In this document: piece after piece, positions 13,668 to 13,718 of the stretch | How the letters are laid out: each line of letters starts with the position of its first letter | Position numbering within the stretch: the stretch's first letter is position 1 | Assembly: GCF_024699075.1 (NCBI RefSeq) | Contig: NZ_JAILQF010000169.1 | Span: 1 to 13,718 of the forward strand | Length of the DNA stretch: 13,718 nucleotides | Direction: 5' to 3' | Source of the DNA: Butyrivibrio sp. | GTDB lineage: Bacteria; Bacillota_A; Clostridia; Lachnospirales; Lachnospiraceae | Notes under the pieces: model-generated | Seen by the model: the letters and a program-made list of their open reading frames with translations, nothing else | Told to the model about the DNA's origin: nothing | The model's database searches: none | Made by a program: the position numbers and the translations under genes

Positions 13668-13699
13668 AAAAAAAGCGAATGGCCATTTAGACCATTCGC
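13668..13699 (-). terminator. Rho-independent terminator of an off-window minus-strand gene
   Basis: GCGAATGG (13675-13682) pairs perfectly with CCATTCGC (13692-13699) around a 9-nt loop. Read on the minus strand the stem is followed by seven T (plus-strand A run 13668-13674). It would stop a minus-strand transcript coming from beyond the right edge, just before the chemoreceptor promoter. Confidence 0.88.
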
Positions 13700-13718
13700 A
13701 TATTAAAAATGTATTAAA

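Overview
The window looks like a chromosomal segment of a motile, low-GC, Gram-positive Clostridia member. Lachnospiraceae, perhaps a Butyrivibrio-like genus, is my best guess. That rests on strong GGAGG-type ribosome binding sites, AT-rich codon use, Gram-positive type I signal peptidases, a housekeeping cluster resembling the Bacillus rbgA(ylqF)-rnhB-ylqG-ylqH order, and a chemoreceptor gene behind a sigma-28-like promoter. The genus is inference.

Layout. Positions 1-43 hold the terminator of a gene off the left edge. An unusual non-coding element follows at 118-303: an 8-bp closing stem encloses three hairpins and a fourth hairpin lies just outside. It precedes a two-gene unit of an acidic lipoprotein (380-1270) and a COG1237-type metallo-beta-lactamase-fold hydrolase with a hydrophobic C-terminal tail (1299-2258), closed by a strong terminator (2291-2329). 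From about 2340 to 8853 all genes are on the plus strand: signal peptidase I (first copy), ribosome-assembly GTPase RbgA, signal peptidase I (second copy), RNase HII, a FliK-like protein, a stand-alone FlhB C-terminal-domain protein, YraN, and the 5'-deoxynucleotidase YfbR. The 323-bp gap at 8854-9176 holds a decaying 20-bp tandem repeat, a good sigma-A promoter and a hairpin-containing leader. These precede a PLP-dependent threonine aldolase (9177-10202) and a CgeB-like glycosyltransferase (10222-11391). A 16-bp perfect hairpin (11401-11442) and a degenerate 21-bp repeat separate this unit from a convergent dCache/HAMP methyl-accepting chemotaxis protein (11553-13571, minus strand). Its sigma-28-like promoter lies at 13618-13644. 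A minus-strand terminator at 13668-13699 ends a gene off the right edge.

How the parts fit. The central cluster mixes protein export (two signal peptidases), 50S ribosome assembly (RbgA), RNA:DNA hybrid removal (RNase HII) and nucleotide or DNA housekeeping (YfbR, YraN). It also carries a FliK-like/FlhB-like pair that recalls the flagellar export specificity switch. The chemoreceptor and its promoter show that the host swims, and its sensor domain carries most of a known amino-acid-binding signature.

The most unusual signal is the folded element at 118-303. Its hairpins use GTA triloops and repeated 3x3 GNA-type internal loops, and one end can re-pair with the other. I cannot tell from one copy whether it is an RNA, a single-stranded-DNA structure or a mobile repeat.
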